Counted from the stretch's first letter, positions 35,258-44,772 are shown. The stretch: 64,000 bases of DNA from Methylotenera mobilis 13 (GCF_000384255.1 NZ_KB913035.1:2495093-2559092); one strand, 5' to 3'. The notes: generated by a model from the sequence alone, not told the origin. Numbers and translations are program-made.

Positions 35258-36037
35258 TTATTCTGTGACGCCTTTCATTTTTAATAACTCAGCAATGTGA
35301 GTGTTACCCGAACTGTTGGCTAGTGCTAATGTAGACTTTCCATTTTTACCACGCGCAAAAACATCAGCACCTCTCTCAATCAACAGTTCAGCTACTTCAG
35401 CGGTACCGCCTGAAAGTGAAAGTAATAATGGAGTAAAGCCAAGGCTATCTCTGTCATTGACATAAGCCCCTCTTTTAATCAACATTTCTGCGATTGTTTT
35501 ATAGCCATGCATCTGCTTACCACATACCAGCAAAAGTGGTGTTACCCCTCTCCTATCATAGGCATTAACATCTGCACCTTTGTTAATTAATATACCAGCA
35601 ATCACTGTGTAGCCTTTTTTTAAAGCAAGAAGTAAAACCGGCGTACCCTCTTCATCAGCAATATGTATATTAAAATTACTACGCACAAAAAGATCAACTA
35701 CCGCTTGATCGCCATCACTCACCGCACGTAAAAACTGCTCGTCATTGCGCTCAATACCCAGCCGCTTCAACTCATTGATAGCAGTCTCTATCCCTTCTGA
35801 CTCACGGATATATTGAGACTGACGCACTTGTCTAAGTCTGAGAATATCGTCAATCACATCCTTAGGAAACCCTTGTCGGCCTCCGCGAGAATCAATAATT
35901 AAGCTACTAAAGTAATCGTGTATCTGCGGTGTATGCCACAACTGCTCAATCTTGATCAAAATGCGGTCAAAGCGCGCTTCAAGCGCGTATGGGTAATTTT
36001 CACCAAGGTATTCGAAAAAAGGATGTTTCACTGCCAT
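35258..36037 (-). CDS. Ankyrin-repeat protein
   Basis: 259 residues. After ~95 helical N-terminal residues come about five ankyrin repeats: EEGTPVLLLALKKGYTVIAGILINKGADVN, DRRGVTPLLLVC, DSLGFTPLLLSLSGG (fragments) and ARGKNGKSTLALANSSG. These are protein-binding surfaces; no catalytic domain and no signal peptide are visible. It converges with the ABM gene with 9 bp between them. A Fur-like site lies upstream. Confidence 0.88.
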   Translation of the reverse strand: MAVKHPFFEYLGENYPYALEARFDRILIKIEQLWHTPQIHDYFSSLIIDSRGGRQGFPKDVIDDILRLRQVRQSQYIRESEGIETAINELKRLGIERNDEQFLRAVSDGDQAVVDLFVRSNFNIHIADEEGTPVLLLALKKGYTVIAGILINKGADVNAYDRRGVTPLLLVCGKQMHGYKTIAEMLIKRGAYVNDRDSLGFTPLLLSLSGGTAEVAELLIERGADVFARGKNGKSTLALANSSGNTHIAELLKMKGVTE

Positions 36038-36109
36038 AGTTGATTACTTAATTATTCCATCATTTAAGTTAAATTAAATTAAACCCACTTTTGCTACCTT
36101 CAACTAATA

Positions 36110-36128
36110 GCGAATAATTATCATTACA
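36110..36128 (-). promoter_or_regulatory. Fur-box-like sequence upstream of ankyrin gene
   Basis: The minus strand reads TGTAATGATAATTATTCGC, which agrees with the 19-bp Fur consensus at about 14 positions by hand alignment. It lies about 75 bp before the ankyrin gene start. The AT-rich context makes chance similarity possible. Confidence 0.35.
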
Positions 36129-36256
36129 ATAGTTGAGAACTAATAATAACTTGGGTTACGAAGTGGAGCAAATTTTGTTAAATTAATCACAGGGGTATGA
36201 CGTTTATTGTTTCAACAATCGGCGAGTATTAGGTGCACAGTTTATTATAATTCATC

Positions 36257-36283
36257 ACAACAGAGGATAAGCTTATCTGTTGT
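36257..36283. repeat. Imperfect palindrome, candidate operator
   Basis: GATAAGCTTATC (36266-36277) is a perfect 12-bp palindrome flanked by ACAACAG on the left and TGTTGT on the right with a small bulge. It lies 40-60 bp before the gene at 36321. The bound factor is unknown. Confidence 0.4.
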
Positions 36284-36320
36284 TGCGCCAACATAAGATG
36301 ATTTGAATATAATAAGTACC

Positions 36321-36653
36321 ATGAGTCAATCCAACTTGAATTTAGTGAAGTTCCCTGCCGTCATCAAACTTCATGCAGATGATGAGTTGATGTTAATTAC
36401 AAATAAGTTTGAATTTGAGAATGACCAAAATATCAGCAACATGTACTTTCAGCCGCAAGACATTCTGATTGATAAACGTGGACATGTTTTTAATCTTCAC
36501 AAAGCTGAACGGCTAACATTATTAAAAACTGATGATATTCTGTCACTTGACGAAGTAATTATGTTGGTAAAATTGCATTTATCCAACCATGGAGCGTGCT
36601 GCATATCAAAATTTTCAGCTAAATCTATTGAAGACGCACTTCATTGTCTTTAA
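36321..36653 (+). CDS. Small hypothetical protein (possibly DUF4144-like)
   Basis: 110 residues from ATG 36321; a TTG at 36303 is the only earlier option. The pattern PAVIKLHADDELMLI, DILIDKRGHVFNL and LSLDEVIMLVKLHL recalls the small DUF4144 family, from memory only. It is soluble with no signal peptide. It stands alone, preceded by a palindrome. Confidence 0.6.
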   Translation: MSQSNLNLVKFPAVIKLHADDELMLITNKFEFENDQNISNMYFQPQDILIDKRGHVFNLHKAERLTLLKTDDILSLDEVIMLVKLHLSNHGACCISKFSAKSIEDALHCL

Positions 36654-36731
36654 TAAAAAACTACTCCACATTACACTGAGTATGCGGCTGCATTAGCACT
36701 TAAGATCTGAACCTTTTAAAGTAATTGAATG

Positions 36732-36920
36732 CTATTTTCTTGAAAGCATAAACTCTTGATAAATATTTCTGTGCTTCATGCATGCTGCGCTTGTTTTATC
36801 TACGCATGTTTCTCGTAATTTACAAAAGCAAGTCATGGCTACCATTTCATCCAAATTTGTTACTTGATGAGCATTGATAGCATGATGCATATCGGGCTGA
36901 TTGTTAAAGTTTGAGCTCAT
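36732..36920 (-). CDS. Small Cys-containing hypothetical protein
   Basis: 62 residues from ATG 36920 with AGGA at good spacing. It has four Cys (CFC, C, C) and several Met and His, without a zinc-finger pattern I can name. The frame does not overlap another gene, which supports it being real. Function unknown. Confidence 0.45.
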   Translation of the reverse strand: MSSNFNNQPDMHHAINAHQVTNLDEMVAMTCFCKLRETCVDKTSAACMKHRNIYQEFMLSRK

Positions 36921-37062
36921 ACCAAGTCCTAATTAATATATTCAATTGTAAGACTCAGCGCATATTAATTAGTTTAGAAAATATGCTAAACATTTAAGTC
37001 ATTTTAATGTAATGCTACGAATCTGATTGCGTATTCGTTTTGATTAACGTAACATTAATTAA

Positions 37063-37680
37063 ATGAATGATTTATTTAAAATCAGCAAAGCAGGTGGAAA
37101 GCGCGAAGGTGCGGGCCGTAAGGTTGGCTCAGGAAAGTTTCGCGAGTCAACATCTGTACTCAGAGTCCCAACCAGTCAAGCGCCTGTCATCAAAGACTTC
37201 CTAGCAGCTTATCAACGAAAAAAAATGATGTCCGACTTAGATGCAGTAACTCAATTTGAATTTCCCGCCTTAAATACACAATCTGTTGAATTACCATTAT
37301 TTAGCTCAAAAGTATCAGCAGGGCAACCCAGCACTGCTGAAGAACATATAGAGCAAAGGCTAGACCCTAATGATTTTCTCATTGATAAAAAAGACACTAC
37401 TTTCTTCGTGACGATTCAAGGCTACTCAATGGTGGATATTGGTTTATTGCCAGGTGACAAAGCGGTAGTTGACCGCTCAAAAATTGCCTCTATCGGCGAT
37501 ATTATATTAGCGGTCATTGATGGTGAGTTTACGATTAAAACCTTAAGTAGAACCAAAGAAGGCAATATTCGCCTACTCCCTGCAAACTCTACTGGCACTT
37601 ACGCTCCAATTAACATCACAGAAGAAATGAACTTTGAAGTTTGGGGTGTGGTGACAGGCTCTTTTAGGCGCTTTAAATAA
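37063..37680 (+). CDS. UmuD-like S24 autoprotease with basic N-terminal extension
   Basis: 205 residues. The C-terminal ~130 residues form an S24/LexA-type serine protease with Ser in IQGYSMVDIGL and Lys in EFTIKTLSR. A candidate self-cleavage site is the Ala-Gly in VSAGQPS, about residues 88-90. The N-terminal ~70 residues are basic (KREGAGRKVGSGKF, STSVLRVPTSQAP), as in UmuD homologues with an extended head. No umuC follows. No clear SOS box is seen in the upstream 140 bp. It may be an orphan polymerase V subunit or a repressor-like protein. Confidence 0.82.
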   Translation: MNDLFKISKAGGKREGAGRKVGSGKFRESTSVLRVPTSQAPVIKDFLAAYQRKKMMSDLDAVTQFEFPALNTQSVELPLFSSKVSAGQPSTAEEHIEQRLDPNDFLIDKKDTTFFVTIQGYSMVDIGLLPGDKAVVDRSKIASIGDIILAVIDGEFTIKTLSRTKEGNIRLLPANSTGTYAPINITEEMNFEVWGVVTGSFRRFK

Positions 37681-37830
37681 TCTAACTCAGGTAGTTGTTT
37701 TGAATATCCAACACCACCTCTTCAAGATTACTCCACAATTTCTGTGGGTAAAGTTGTGGGATGCATGGGTATATATAAGCTAAGTAACTGGTATCTTTCA
37801 ATATATTCTTTAAGAAGCTTTATTAAACAT

Positions 37831-38139
37831 ATGCAACCAGCCACACCGATTAATCGCGAATTTTTAGATCAGCTTTCAGGTGGTGTGATGGTGGAGTTCG
37901 GTGCAGAATGGTGTGGATATTGCCAAGCTGCTCAAGCTATCATTAAACATGCAATCGCAGGCTATCCAGATATCAAACATATCAACATTGAAGATGGCAA
38001 AGGTCAACGCCTAGGACGTACTTATGCGATTAAACTTTGGCCAACCCTCATTTTTTTAAAGGACGGCGTCGAGATCGAACGAATTGTTCGCCCATCAAAC
38101 CTGGAAGCCATTACGAATGCTTTAGATATGCTTAAATGA
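37831..38139 (+). CDS. Thioredoxin-family protein
   Basis: 102 residues from ATG 37831; a longer frame from 37744 adds 29 residues without a matching family region. The redox motif is WCGYC in FGAEWCGYCQAA, and the cis-Pro is in LWPTLIFLKDG. It is cytoplasmic with no signal peptide, of normal thioredoxin length. It stands alone after the UmuD-like gene. Confidence 0.88.
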   Translation: MQPATPINREFLDQLSGGVMVEFGAEWCGYCQAAQAIIKHAIAGYPDIKHINIEDGKGQRLGRTYAIKLWPTLIFLKDGVEIERIVRPSNLEAITNALDMLK

Positions 38140-38227
38140 CAAACGTCAACTATCTTCAAATGATCCCATCACAAGCCATTCTAAGAACGTATGCTTTGAC
38201 TGATTTCAAGCAAGCAAATTTTAAATA

Positions 38228-38371
38228 CTAGACCATGAAAAACTGTATGGTGACGACGGGTGGAACGATAAATACGGCAGCAACAAATACTGCGGTGAAA
38301 ATAAAACGGATAAGTTTGTTTGATTCAAACACGGCAATTTGGCGTGTTTCATCATGATGATTGATATTCAT
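38228..38371 (-). CDS. Small single-pass membrane protein next to pqqA
   Basis: 47 residues from ATG 38371 with a strong AGGAG site. It has about 20 polar N-terminal residues (MNINHHDETRQIAVFESNK) followed by one hydrophobic segment (FIFTAVFVAAVFIVPPVVTI). It lies downstream of the pqqA terminator in the same orientation. Not recognised. Ribosome site and clean membrane segment support it being real. Confidence 0.6.
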   Translation of the reverse strand: MNINHHDETRQIAVFESNKLIRFIFTAVFVAAVFIVPPVVTIQFFMV

Positions 38372-38487
38372 TTAAATCTCCTAAAGAAACTTTTGGTTTC
38401 TTGTTTATTACAAGTGAAGTGGGTAACTTCGGCGAATGCTTTAATAGTAGGTAACTATAAGCCAGCTTCATGTCATACAAATGACAA

Positions 38488-38505
38488 AGGGAGCCTAAGC
38501 TCCCT
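38488..38505 (-). terminator. Hairpin after pqqA
   Basis: AGGGAGC (38488-38494), loop CTAA and GCTCCCT (38499-38505) form a 7-bp stem 22 bp after the pqqA stop on the minus strand, followed by TTTGTC. A second palindrome TGTCATACAAATGACA (38471-38486) adjoins it. Hairpins after pqqA are common between pqqA and pqqB; here no pqqB follows. Confidence 0.65.
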
Positions 38506-38526
38506 ATTGTAACGCATGAACAATAA

Positions 38527-38598
38527 TTATTTGTTCATTACGTACATTGTTACTTCAAAGCCAAAACGCATTTCTGTAGCTGCTGGTGTTGTCCACAT
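38527..38598 (-). CDS. pqqA: PQQ precursor peptide PqqA
   Basis: A 23-residue peptide from ATG 38598 with GGAG about 9 bp upstream. It begins MWTTPAATEMRFGFE and continues VTMYVMNK. Glu15 and Tyr19 are in the exact spacing (E-x3-Y) that PqqE cross-links to form pyrroloquinoline quinone. The RFGFEVTMYV block is diagnostic. No pqqB/C/D/E lies nearby, so this is a detached or additional copy, as known in methylotrophs. The next gene upstream is a PQQ-dependent dehydrogenase. Confidence 0.93.
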   Translation of the reverse strand: MWTTPAATEMRFGFEVTMYVMNK

Positions 38599-38736
38599 AA
38601 TATTTCTCCAAAGTTTAATCTTGTAAGAACCGACGGCTGTCTTGTTCGTGTGATTGAATTATGCGCTGATTCAAACAATCAACCCTGTTGTTGTTCATGA
38701 ACAGCAGCTAAGTAAAATCATGAAAAGATAATTAAG

Positions 38737-39882
38737 TTAATACGCAGGTTTCAGCTGAAACACTTTGTCATCTGCAACCATATATAACAAACCATCAGGA
38801 CCTTGACGCACATCCCTCACCCTACCAACATTTTTGAATAGGCGCTCTTCACTGACCACTTTATCGCCATCAAGCTTTAGCTTAACCAAGGTCTGGAACT
38901 TCAGTGACCCGACAAAGAGCTGCCCCTTCCAGCTAGGGTAAGCATCACCGGTATAAAACGTCATCCCTGAAGGAGCAATTGATGGCACCCATTTATAAAT
39001 AGGCTGAGCCATGCCTGCTTTGTGCGTGCCCTCACCTATTTTGGTACCAATAAAATAATTGACGCCATAAGTAATCACTGGCCACCCATAATTCACACCT
39101 GCTTGCAAAATATTAATTTCATCGCCACCTTGTGGACCATGCTCATGCGTCCATATTTTCCCTGTCCATGGATTCACTGCCGCCCCCTGAACATTACGAT
39201 GTCCGAATGTGTATGCTTCAGTTGATTGCTCAGATGGACTGATGACAGGATTATCTTTTGGAATACGACCATCATCATGCAATCTAATTACCTTACCAAT
39301 ATGATGACTAATCACTTGCGCACGCTCTTGCTCGCCACGGTCGCCCAATGTGATATACAAATACCCTTGTTGGTCAAATAGGATACGCGAGCCAAAATGA
39401 TGATCTTTTTGTAATTTCGGTCTTTGTGTAAAGATCATTTCTTGCTGCTGCAGTTGATTGTTTTGTAGCTTTGCTCGTATGACCTCAACCCCAACACCTT
39501 GCTGATCTTTGGCGGTATAAGTCAGGTATAGCCAACCGTTTTCACGATAATTAGGGTGCAGTACGACATCGAGCAAACCGCCTTGCCCTATTTCTTCCAC
39601 AATCGGAACACCTGCAACTGGGGCTGCTAATAACTTCCCATGTTCAATCACACGTAAGCGCCCTGGCTTTTCTGTCACCAGTATTTTCCCATCGGGTAAA
39701 AATGCGACACTCCAAGGAGAAGCTAGGCCTGAAGCAATAGCCTTAAGCGCGACATTTTTAACAGTAGTTGTATTTGCTTGCTCTGCTGACAAAGGCATAT
39801 AAATTGCAACACCAACTGTCGCTAACAACAATAGCAAACCAAAAAGAATAAGTTTTCGTGCCTTCATTAACTTAGCCATCAT
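38737..39882 (-). CDS. PQQ-dependent sugar dehydrogenase (soluble aldose dehydrogenase-like)
   Basis: 381 residues with an N-terminal signal (about 10-33). The six-bladed beta-propeller GSDH/YliI family is shown by SGLASPWSVAFLPDGKILVTEKPGRL (fragment), KDHHFGSRILFD containing the catalytic His, TFGHRNVQG, WTHEHGPQGGDE and GPDGLLYMVADD. It is periplasmic and oxidises aldose sugars with PQQ. ATG 39879 or 39867 are alternatives to 39882. The neighbouring pqqA on the same strand fits the cofactor. Confidence 0.9.
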   Translation of the reverse strand: MMAKLMKARKLILFGLLLLLATVGVAIYMPLSAEQANTTTVKNVALKAIASGLASPWSVAFLPDGKILVTEKPGRLRVIEHGKLLAAPVAGVPIVEEIGQGGLLDVVLHPNYRENGWLYLTYTAKDQQGVGVEVIRAKLQNNQLQQQEMIFTQRPKLQKDHHFGSRILFDQQGYLYITLGDRGEQERAQVISHHIGKVIRLHDDGRIPKDNPVISPSEQSTEAYTFGHRNVQGAAVNPWTGKIWTHEHGPQGGDEINILQAGVNYGWPVITYGVNYFIGTKIGEGTHKAGMAQPIYKWVPSIAPSGMTFYTGDAYPSWKGQLFVGSLKFQTLVKLKLDGDKVVSEERLFKNVGRVRDVRQGPDGLLYMVADDKVFQLKPAY

Positions 39883-40090
39883 TCCCTCATCTCTTCAACA
39901 TCAGTTAGTTAATTACTATCAATTTGTGATTAAACAAACACTAAAAATTGCTCACATCATGTGATCGACCAAGTTTATCATCATAAATTCAAGTTGAAAA
40001 AGCAACCAGTCCAGCAATACAGATATCTCTTTTGTTTTGTAGCAAGTGACAATTTGAGAGATGTGTTTTTAGAAAATACAAGATGGAAAT

Positions 40091-40121
40091 AAAAAAGGCT
40101 TCTCAAAGAGAAGCCTTTTTT
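40091..40121. terminator. Terminator of tRNA-Leu
   Basis: GGCTTCTC and GAGAAGCC form a perfect stem around loop AAA, with A-run before and T-run after (40091-40121). On the minus strand it ends the tRNA-Leu transcript 8 bases after the CCA. Confidence 0.88.
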
Positions 40122-40128
40122 ATTATTT

Positions 40129-40213
40129 TGGTGCCCAGGGCCGGAATCGAACCGGCACGCCTCGCGGCGCGGGATTTTGAGTCCCGTGCGTCTACCAATT
40201 CCGCCACCTGGGC
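40129..40213 (-). tRNA. tRNA-Leu (anticodon CAA)
   Basis: 85 nt with encoded CCA, class II tRNA with a long variable arm. Acceptor GCCCAGG pairs with CCTGGGC, the anticodon loop is CTCAAAA (CAA, reads UUG) on stem CGGGA/TCCCG, and the T-arm is CCGGTTCGATTCCGG. A TATAAT -10 lies 8 bases upstream on the minus strand (40222-40227). Confidence 0.96.
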
Positions 40214-40275
40214 CTCTTGGAATTATACATTCCTGTATAATTGCGATTCCGCTATTATAGCAAGCTATCAGCCAT

Positions 40276-41313
40276 ATGAAAACCCAAGATTTCGATTTTT
40301 ATCTACCTTCTTCATTAATTGCACAACATCCTTCCACTGAACGTACAGCTAGTCGCATGCTATACCTGAATAGCGCGACCAGTGAATTAACGGATAAACA
40401 GTTTTTAGACTTTCCTGATTTCTTTAACGCTGGTGATTTACTTATTTTTAATGACACCCGAGTGATCAAGGCACGCCTATTTGGCCACAAGCACTCTGGC
40501 GGTAATGTCGAAGTATTAATTGAGCGAGTCATTAACCAAAATACTGCTTATGCACACGTTCGAGCATCGCGCGCACCTAAAATTGGAAGCCGCATCACCC
40601 TTAGCGAGGCATTTGATGTTGAAGTCACTGCACGTCATGACGACTTATTCGAATTACATTTTTTAAGTGATGTTTCTGTGTTTGATTTACTGGAGCAACA
40701 TGGTGCATTGCCGTTGCCTCCTTATATTACCCACAGTGCAACAAACCATGATGAAGAGCGCTACCAAACCGTATATGCAAAACACCTAGGCGCAGTGGCT
40801 GCACCTACAGCAGGCTTACACTTCAGCACAGAGATTTTGGAGCAACTCAAAGCTAAAGGTGTAAATATCGCTTATGTTACCCTGCACGTAGGCGCGGGTA
40901 CATTTCAGCCCGTCCGTGTAGATGACGTGGCAGACCACAAAATGCACAGCGAACTATTCCATGTGCCACAAGAAACCGTCGCCTTAATTGAAGCAACAAA
41001 AGCGAATGGCGGCATTGTCGCAGCAATCGGTACAACCGCAATGCGCGCTTTGGAAAGTGCGGCAAGAAGTGGTACGCTGGCCGCTGGCGAAGGAGATACA
41101 GATATTTTCATTACACCAGGGTATCGGTTTAATGTGGTTGACCGCCTGCTGACTAATTTCCATCTACCTAAAAGCACCTTACTCATGCTAGTCTCTGCGT
41201 TTGCAGGAACAGATAATATTAAAAAAGCTTACGCACATGCTGTAGATAATCAATATCGATTCTTTAGTTATGGCGATGCGATGCTAATTGAAAAGCTAGA
41301 CCCAAAATTGTAA
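40276..41313 (+). CDS. queA: S-adenosylmethionine:tRNA ribosyltransferase-isomerase
   Basis: 345 residues, normal length. It converts 7-aminomethyl-deazaguanine in tRNA to epoxyqueuosine. QueA motifs: [56 protein letters not shown] (fragments), [50 protein letters not shown] (fragments) and [12 protein letters not shown]. The start is ATG 40276. It is monocistronic here, with tgt not in the window. Confidence 0.97.
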   Translation: MKTQDFDFYLPSSLIAQHPSTERTASRMLYLNSATSELTDKQFLDFPDFFNAGDLLIFNDTRVIKARLFGHKHSGGNVEVLIERVINQNTAYAHVRASRAPKIGSRITLSEAFDVEVTARHDDLFELHFLSDVSVFDLLEQHGALPLPPYITHSATNHDEERYQTVYAKHLGAVAAPTAGLHFSTEILEQLKAKGVNIAYVTLHVGAGTFQPVRVDDVADHKMHSELFHVPQETVALIEATKANGGIVAAIGTTAMRALESAARSGTLAAGEGDTDIFITPGYRFNVVDRLLTNFHLPKSTLLMLVSAFAGTDNIKKAYAHAVDNQYRFFSYGDAMLIEKLDPKL

Positions 41314-41417
41314 TAAAAATAGTACGTTGATTAAAAATAATCATTAGAATTAATTGAACAAAGTTTCATAGTGTTCTGACTAACAATCACTTAACCGTTT
41401 CAAGAAATAGAGAAAAA

Positions 41418-42290
41418 ATGCGCGCATTGACCTTACTCATTCCTATTGCCCTAATGACACTAGCGACAACTGCTAAGGCGGAGATCTTACCTGATGCGCA
41501 AGTTGGGATTAAGATTCCACTAGTGAAAAAACCAACCACACGCCCAATGACGGTAGCACATATACCAGGCCTGAAGCGCTATTACATTGCAGACGGCGGC
41601 CTAGCGCCAATGGGGAGTGAAACAGAGGCGCCTTATTCAAAGTCAATGATTCATGCTTATGATGAAAACAGTCAGTACATTAACTCTTCACGTCCAGGCT
41701 ACGATAACCGTTCGCTTTACTACAATACCAACACGCACCAGCTAGAAACCATTACCTACAATATTTCTAGCGATTTAGGCTTTGCGCCAAACTCAGGTAT
41801 TTTCTCGATTCATTTAACTGAATCAGGCGAATTAAAAGACTCTTCTGATGAAATTTCGCAGTTCAATCCAGCATTCGGCGACTCAGCAACCATACCAAGC
41901 TATGATGCTGAAAATAAACGGTATTATGCAAAACAGGCACGCAGCAATAAAGTATTGATTGTGGACCCAAAAAGTAGAGAAAAAATTGGAGACATCACGC
42001 TAGAACTAGATAAAGCAGGTGCTGCACATGACGACATCAGCGACTCATTTATTGCCTATACTGCAATCAAAGGTGAAGAACTTGCTTTACTCGATGTAGA
42101 CCATAAAGCAATCTTAGTATTTGATATTACGGGAAAATATGTTGGAAGGTCGGCTTTGCCTAAAACGATGAAGTTACGCGCTAACAACCATTACACTGGC
42201 CTAGGCTATGCAAACCAGATGCTTTTTGTTTTCCATGAACCTGAAGGTGAGTTTGGCACTTATTATGGATTTAAAATTCAAAAAGAATAG
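41418..42290 (+). CDS. Secreted hypothetical protein, propeller-like
   Basis: 290 residues with a typical signal peptide (cleavage near TAKA-EIL). The remainder has repeated beta-strand segments such as PGLKRYYIADG, NKRYYAKQARSNKVLIVDP and ALLDVDHKAILVFDITGKYV, as in beta-propeller binding proteins, but without a catalytic signature. It is probably periplasmic. A strong terminator follows. The family is not recognised. Confidence 0.75.
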   Translation: MRALTLLIPIALMTLATTAKAEILPDAQVGIKIPLVKKPTTRPMTVAHIPGLKRYYIADGGLAPMGSETEAPYSKSMIHAYDENSQYINSSRPGYDNRSLYYNTNTHQLETITYNISSDLGFAPNSGIFSIHLTESGELKDSSDEISQFNPAFGDSATIPSYDAENKRYYAKQARSNKVLIVDPKSREKIGDITLELDKAGAAHDDISDSFIAYTAIKGEELALLDVDHKAILVFDITGKYVGRSALPKTMKLRANNHYTGLGYANQMLFVFHEPEGEFGTYYGFKIQKE

Positions 42291-42310
42291 CTAAGCTGTG
42301 CTCGTCATGA

Positions 42311-42346
42311 AAAAAAACCGCCATCTTTTGAATGGCGGTTTTTTTA
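42311..42346. terminator. Bidirectional Rho-independent terminator
   Basis: CCGCCAT (42318-42324) and ATGGCGG (42332-42338) form the stem between an A-run and a T-run. It serves the converging secreted-protein and transglycosylase genes. Confidence 0.92.
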
Positions 42347-42383
42347 TACCTAAAACTCAAATACCTAACCCAATAATGTTTAG

Positions 42384-43013
42384 TTAAATATTTCTAGGCG
42401 TGACTTTCCAGCTATTTGGTGTGTAATCCCAATGTTTACGCCAAGCACCAAGTACTAAGTTTGGATATTGCGGCTTACCCAAGCTACCGTTATAACGACC
42501 CAGTGCACGATATAAATCACCGCGCTCAATATCGACATAGTGTCTTAAGATTGTGCAGCCATAACGTAAATTAGTACGAAGCAGAAATAAATTATGGTCA
42601 TTTGCGCCAATGCTACGCACCCAAAAAGGCATCACCTGCATAAAACCGCGTGCGCCTACTGATGAAACGGCATATTTTTTAAAGCCACTTTCAACTTGAA
42701 TTAAACCAAGTACCATTTGTGGGTCTAGCCCAGCCCTGCTTGCTTCATAGTGCACAGTGCGCAAAAAGTCTTCTCTGTGCTGTTGGTCTGGCATTCTTTT
42801 TTGAAGGCGCTGCGACATTTCGTTCAACCATGCGCGGCCTTCCTCTTCCGTTGCAAACGTGAGTGTAGGTGCGGCACGGTCACTCACGCTGCGCTGCATC
42901 AGTGCTTTGACACTATTAGAAAGCGGCTCTTCTCTCTGTGAACCAGCAAAGCTCATGTTAGGCACTGAAACACCTAACAACACAAGCAAGCTAATTCGTA
43001 AGATTTTAAGCAC
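42384..43013 (-). CDS. Lytic transglycosylase (SLT domain)
   Basis: 209 residues with an N-terminal signal peptide (about 1-23). The Slt70-type domain has catalytic Glu in GLIQVESGF, followed by AVSSVGARGFMQVMPFW, NLRYGCTILRHY and ALGRYNGSLG. It cleaves peptidoglycan between MurNAc and GlcNAc in the periplasm. The start is GTG 43013 with GGGA upstream. It follows proS with 37 bp between and is probably co-transcribed. Confidence 0.93.
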   Translation of the reverse strand: MLKILRISLLVLLGVSVPNMSFAGSQREEPLSNSVKALMQRSVSDRAAPTLTFATEEEGRAWLNEMSQRLQKRMPDQQHREDFLRTVHYEASRAGLDPQMVLGLIQVESGFKKYAVSSVGARGFMQVMPFWVRSIGANDHNLFLLRTNLRYGCTILRHYVDIERGDLYRALGRYNGSLGKPQYPNLVLGAWRKHWDYTPNSWKVTPRNI

Positions 43014-43050
43014 GAAAATTCCCTAATACATCAATTGCAATATGTTGATA

Positions 43051-44772
43051 CTAAGCCAAACGCTGCACAAACTCAACCACTGACGTTAACGCAACTGCTT
43101 GTGCATCAGCTTGTGTTCTAGCTTTATATTCCACATTGCCTTCGTTCAGACCACGTTCGCCAATCACAAAGCGATGCGGAATCCCCATTAAATCAGCTTC
43201 GGCAAACATCACGCCTGGACGCTCACCTCTGTCATCTAGCAATACATCAACGCCAGCTGCCTGCAAATCATCATGCAGTTGATTTGCCGCTGCTTTAACG
43301 GCTTCAGATTTATCATAGCCAATTGCACAGATGACCACTTCAAATGGCGCCATGCTCTTAGGGAAAATAATGCCGCGCTCATCGTTGCCTTGCTCAATGG
43401 CTGCGCCCACAATACGAGACACACCAATGCCATAACAACCCATTTCCATCACTTGGGTTTGTCCGTTTTCATCTAAATAAGTTGCGCTCATGGCTTCTGA
43501 GTACTTGGTACGCAATTGGAATATATGGCCAACTTCAATGCCGCGGCATAGTGACAACACGCCTTTACCATCTGGGCTAGCATCACCCGCAACTACATTA
43601 CGGATATCTGCCACCACGACTGGCTCTGGTAAATCACGACCAAAATTCACACCACTTAAGTGATATTTAGGTTTGTTAGCACCACAAACAAAATCACTCA
43701 TGAGTGCGACTGTTTTATCTGCAATTACCGTTACATGAGCGCCAACACCAACAGGTCCGATAAAGCCAGGTGGGCAGTTAAGGTTAGCGCGGATTTCTTC
43801 TTCAGTAGCAAATCTAAAATCTGCAAAACCTGCTAGCTTGCCCAGTTTCACTTCATTGAGATGGTGATCACCACGCAATAAAGCTAAGTAAAATTTGTCA
43901 TTGCCAGCATCATCTTTAGTAATCAGCGCAATGGCTTTTACTGTGCGCTCTACGCTAATTTCCAATAACTTAGCCACATCTTCACATGCTGTTTGTTTCG
44001 GCGTATCTACTTCACGCATACTTTCTGTAGCATCCGCACGCTTATTACTTGCTGGAATCGCTTCAGCTAATTCCACGTTGGCTGCGTAATCTGATGTCTC
44101 ACAATACGCCAAACCATCTTCACCAGAGTCAGCTAATACGTGAAACTCATGTGAACCATCGCCGCCAATTGCGCCTGTGTCTGCTTTTACTGCGCGGAAC
44201 TTAAGACCCAAACGCGTAAATACGTTGCTGTATGCCTGATACATCGTTTCATAAGTTTTTTCTAACGAGGCAAAATCTGTATGGAACGAATACGCATCTT
44301 TCATCATAAACTCACGCGCGCGCATCACACCAAAGCGTGGGCGAATCTCATCACGGAACTTTGTTTGTATCTGATAAAAGTTGAGTGGCAATTGCTTGTA
44401 ACTGCGGATTTCTTTACGCGCAATATCGGTAATCACTTCTTCATGCGTTGGACCAAAGCAAAATTCGCGCTCGTGCCTATCTTGAATTTTAAGCATTTGC
44501 GGACCAAACACAGCCCAACGGCCAGTCTCTTCCCATAGCTCTTTCGGTTGTACTGCTGGCATTAAAAGCTCTAATGCACCTGCATTGTTCATTTCCTCAC
44601 GCACTACACGCTCCACCTTACGCAACACACGCAAGCCTAATGGCATCCAGCTATATAAGCCTGAACCTAAGCGTTTAATGAGGCCCGCTCGTACCATTAA
44701 GATATGGCTTTGCAGTTCGGCTTCGTTAGGGGCTTCTTTTTGGGTATTAAAGAAAAATTGAGAGGCGCGCAT
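43051..44772 (-). CDS. proS: Prolyl-tRNA synthetase
   Basis: 573 residues, the bacterial-type ProRS with class II motifs (motif 2 [21 protein letters not shown] in fragments, motif 3 [14 protein letters not shown]), a YbaK-like editing insertion in the middle (about 230-400), and a C-terminal anticodon-binding domain ([19 protein letters not shown] in fragments). The protein charges tRNA-Pro. ATG 44772. Length is normal. Confidence 0.98.
   Translation of the reverse strand: MRASQFFFNTQKEAPNEAELQSHILMVRAGLIKRLGSGLYSWMPLGLRVLRKVERVVREEMNNAGALELLMPAVQPKELWEETGRWAVFGPQMLKIQDRHEREFCFGPTHEEVITDIARKEIRSYKQLPLNFYQIQTKFRDEIRPRFGVMRAREFMMKDAYSFHTDFASLEKTYETMYQAYSNVFTRLGLKFRAVKADTGAIGGDGSHEFHVLADSGEDGLAYCETSDYAANVELAEAIPASNKRADATESMREVDTPKQTACEDVAKLLEISVERTVKAIALITKDDAGNDKFYLALLRGDHHLNEVKLGKLAGFADFRFATEEEIRANLNCPPGFIGPVGVGAHVTVIADKTVALMSDFVCGANKPKYHLSGVNFGRDLPEPVVVADIRNVVAGDASPDGKGVLSLCRGIEVGHIFQLRTKYSEAMSATYLDENGQTQVMEMGCYGIGVSRIVGAAIEQGNDERGIIFPKSMAPFEVVICAIGYDKSEAVKAAANQLHDDLQAAGVDVLLDDRGERPGVMFAEADLMGIPHRFVIGERGLNEGNVEYKARTQADAQAVALTSVVEFVQRLA

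Noticed and set aside
38140-38227. Possible further PQQ genes next to pqqA
   Set aside because: No pqqB-E-like frame is present on either strand in the gap.
40083-40340. Open frame on + strand (85 codons) containing LVPRAGIEPARLAARDF
   Set aside because: This is the antisense translation of tRNA-Leu(CAA), a common false gene; it also overlaps the start of queA.
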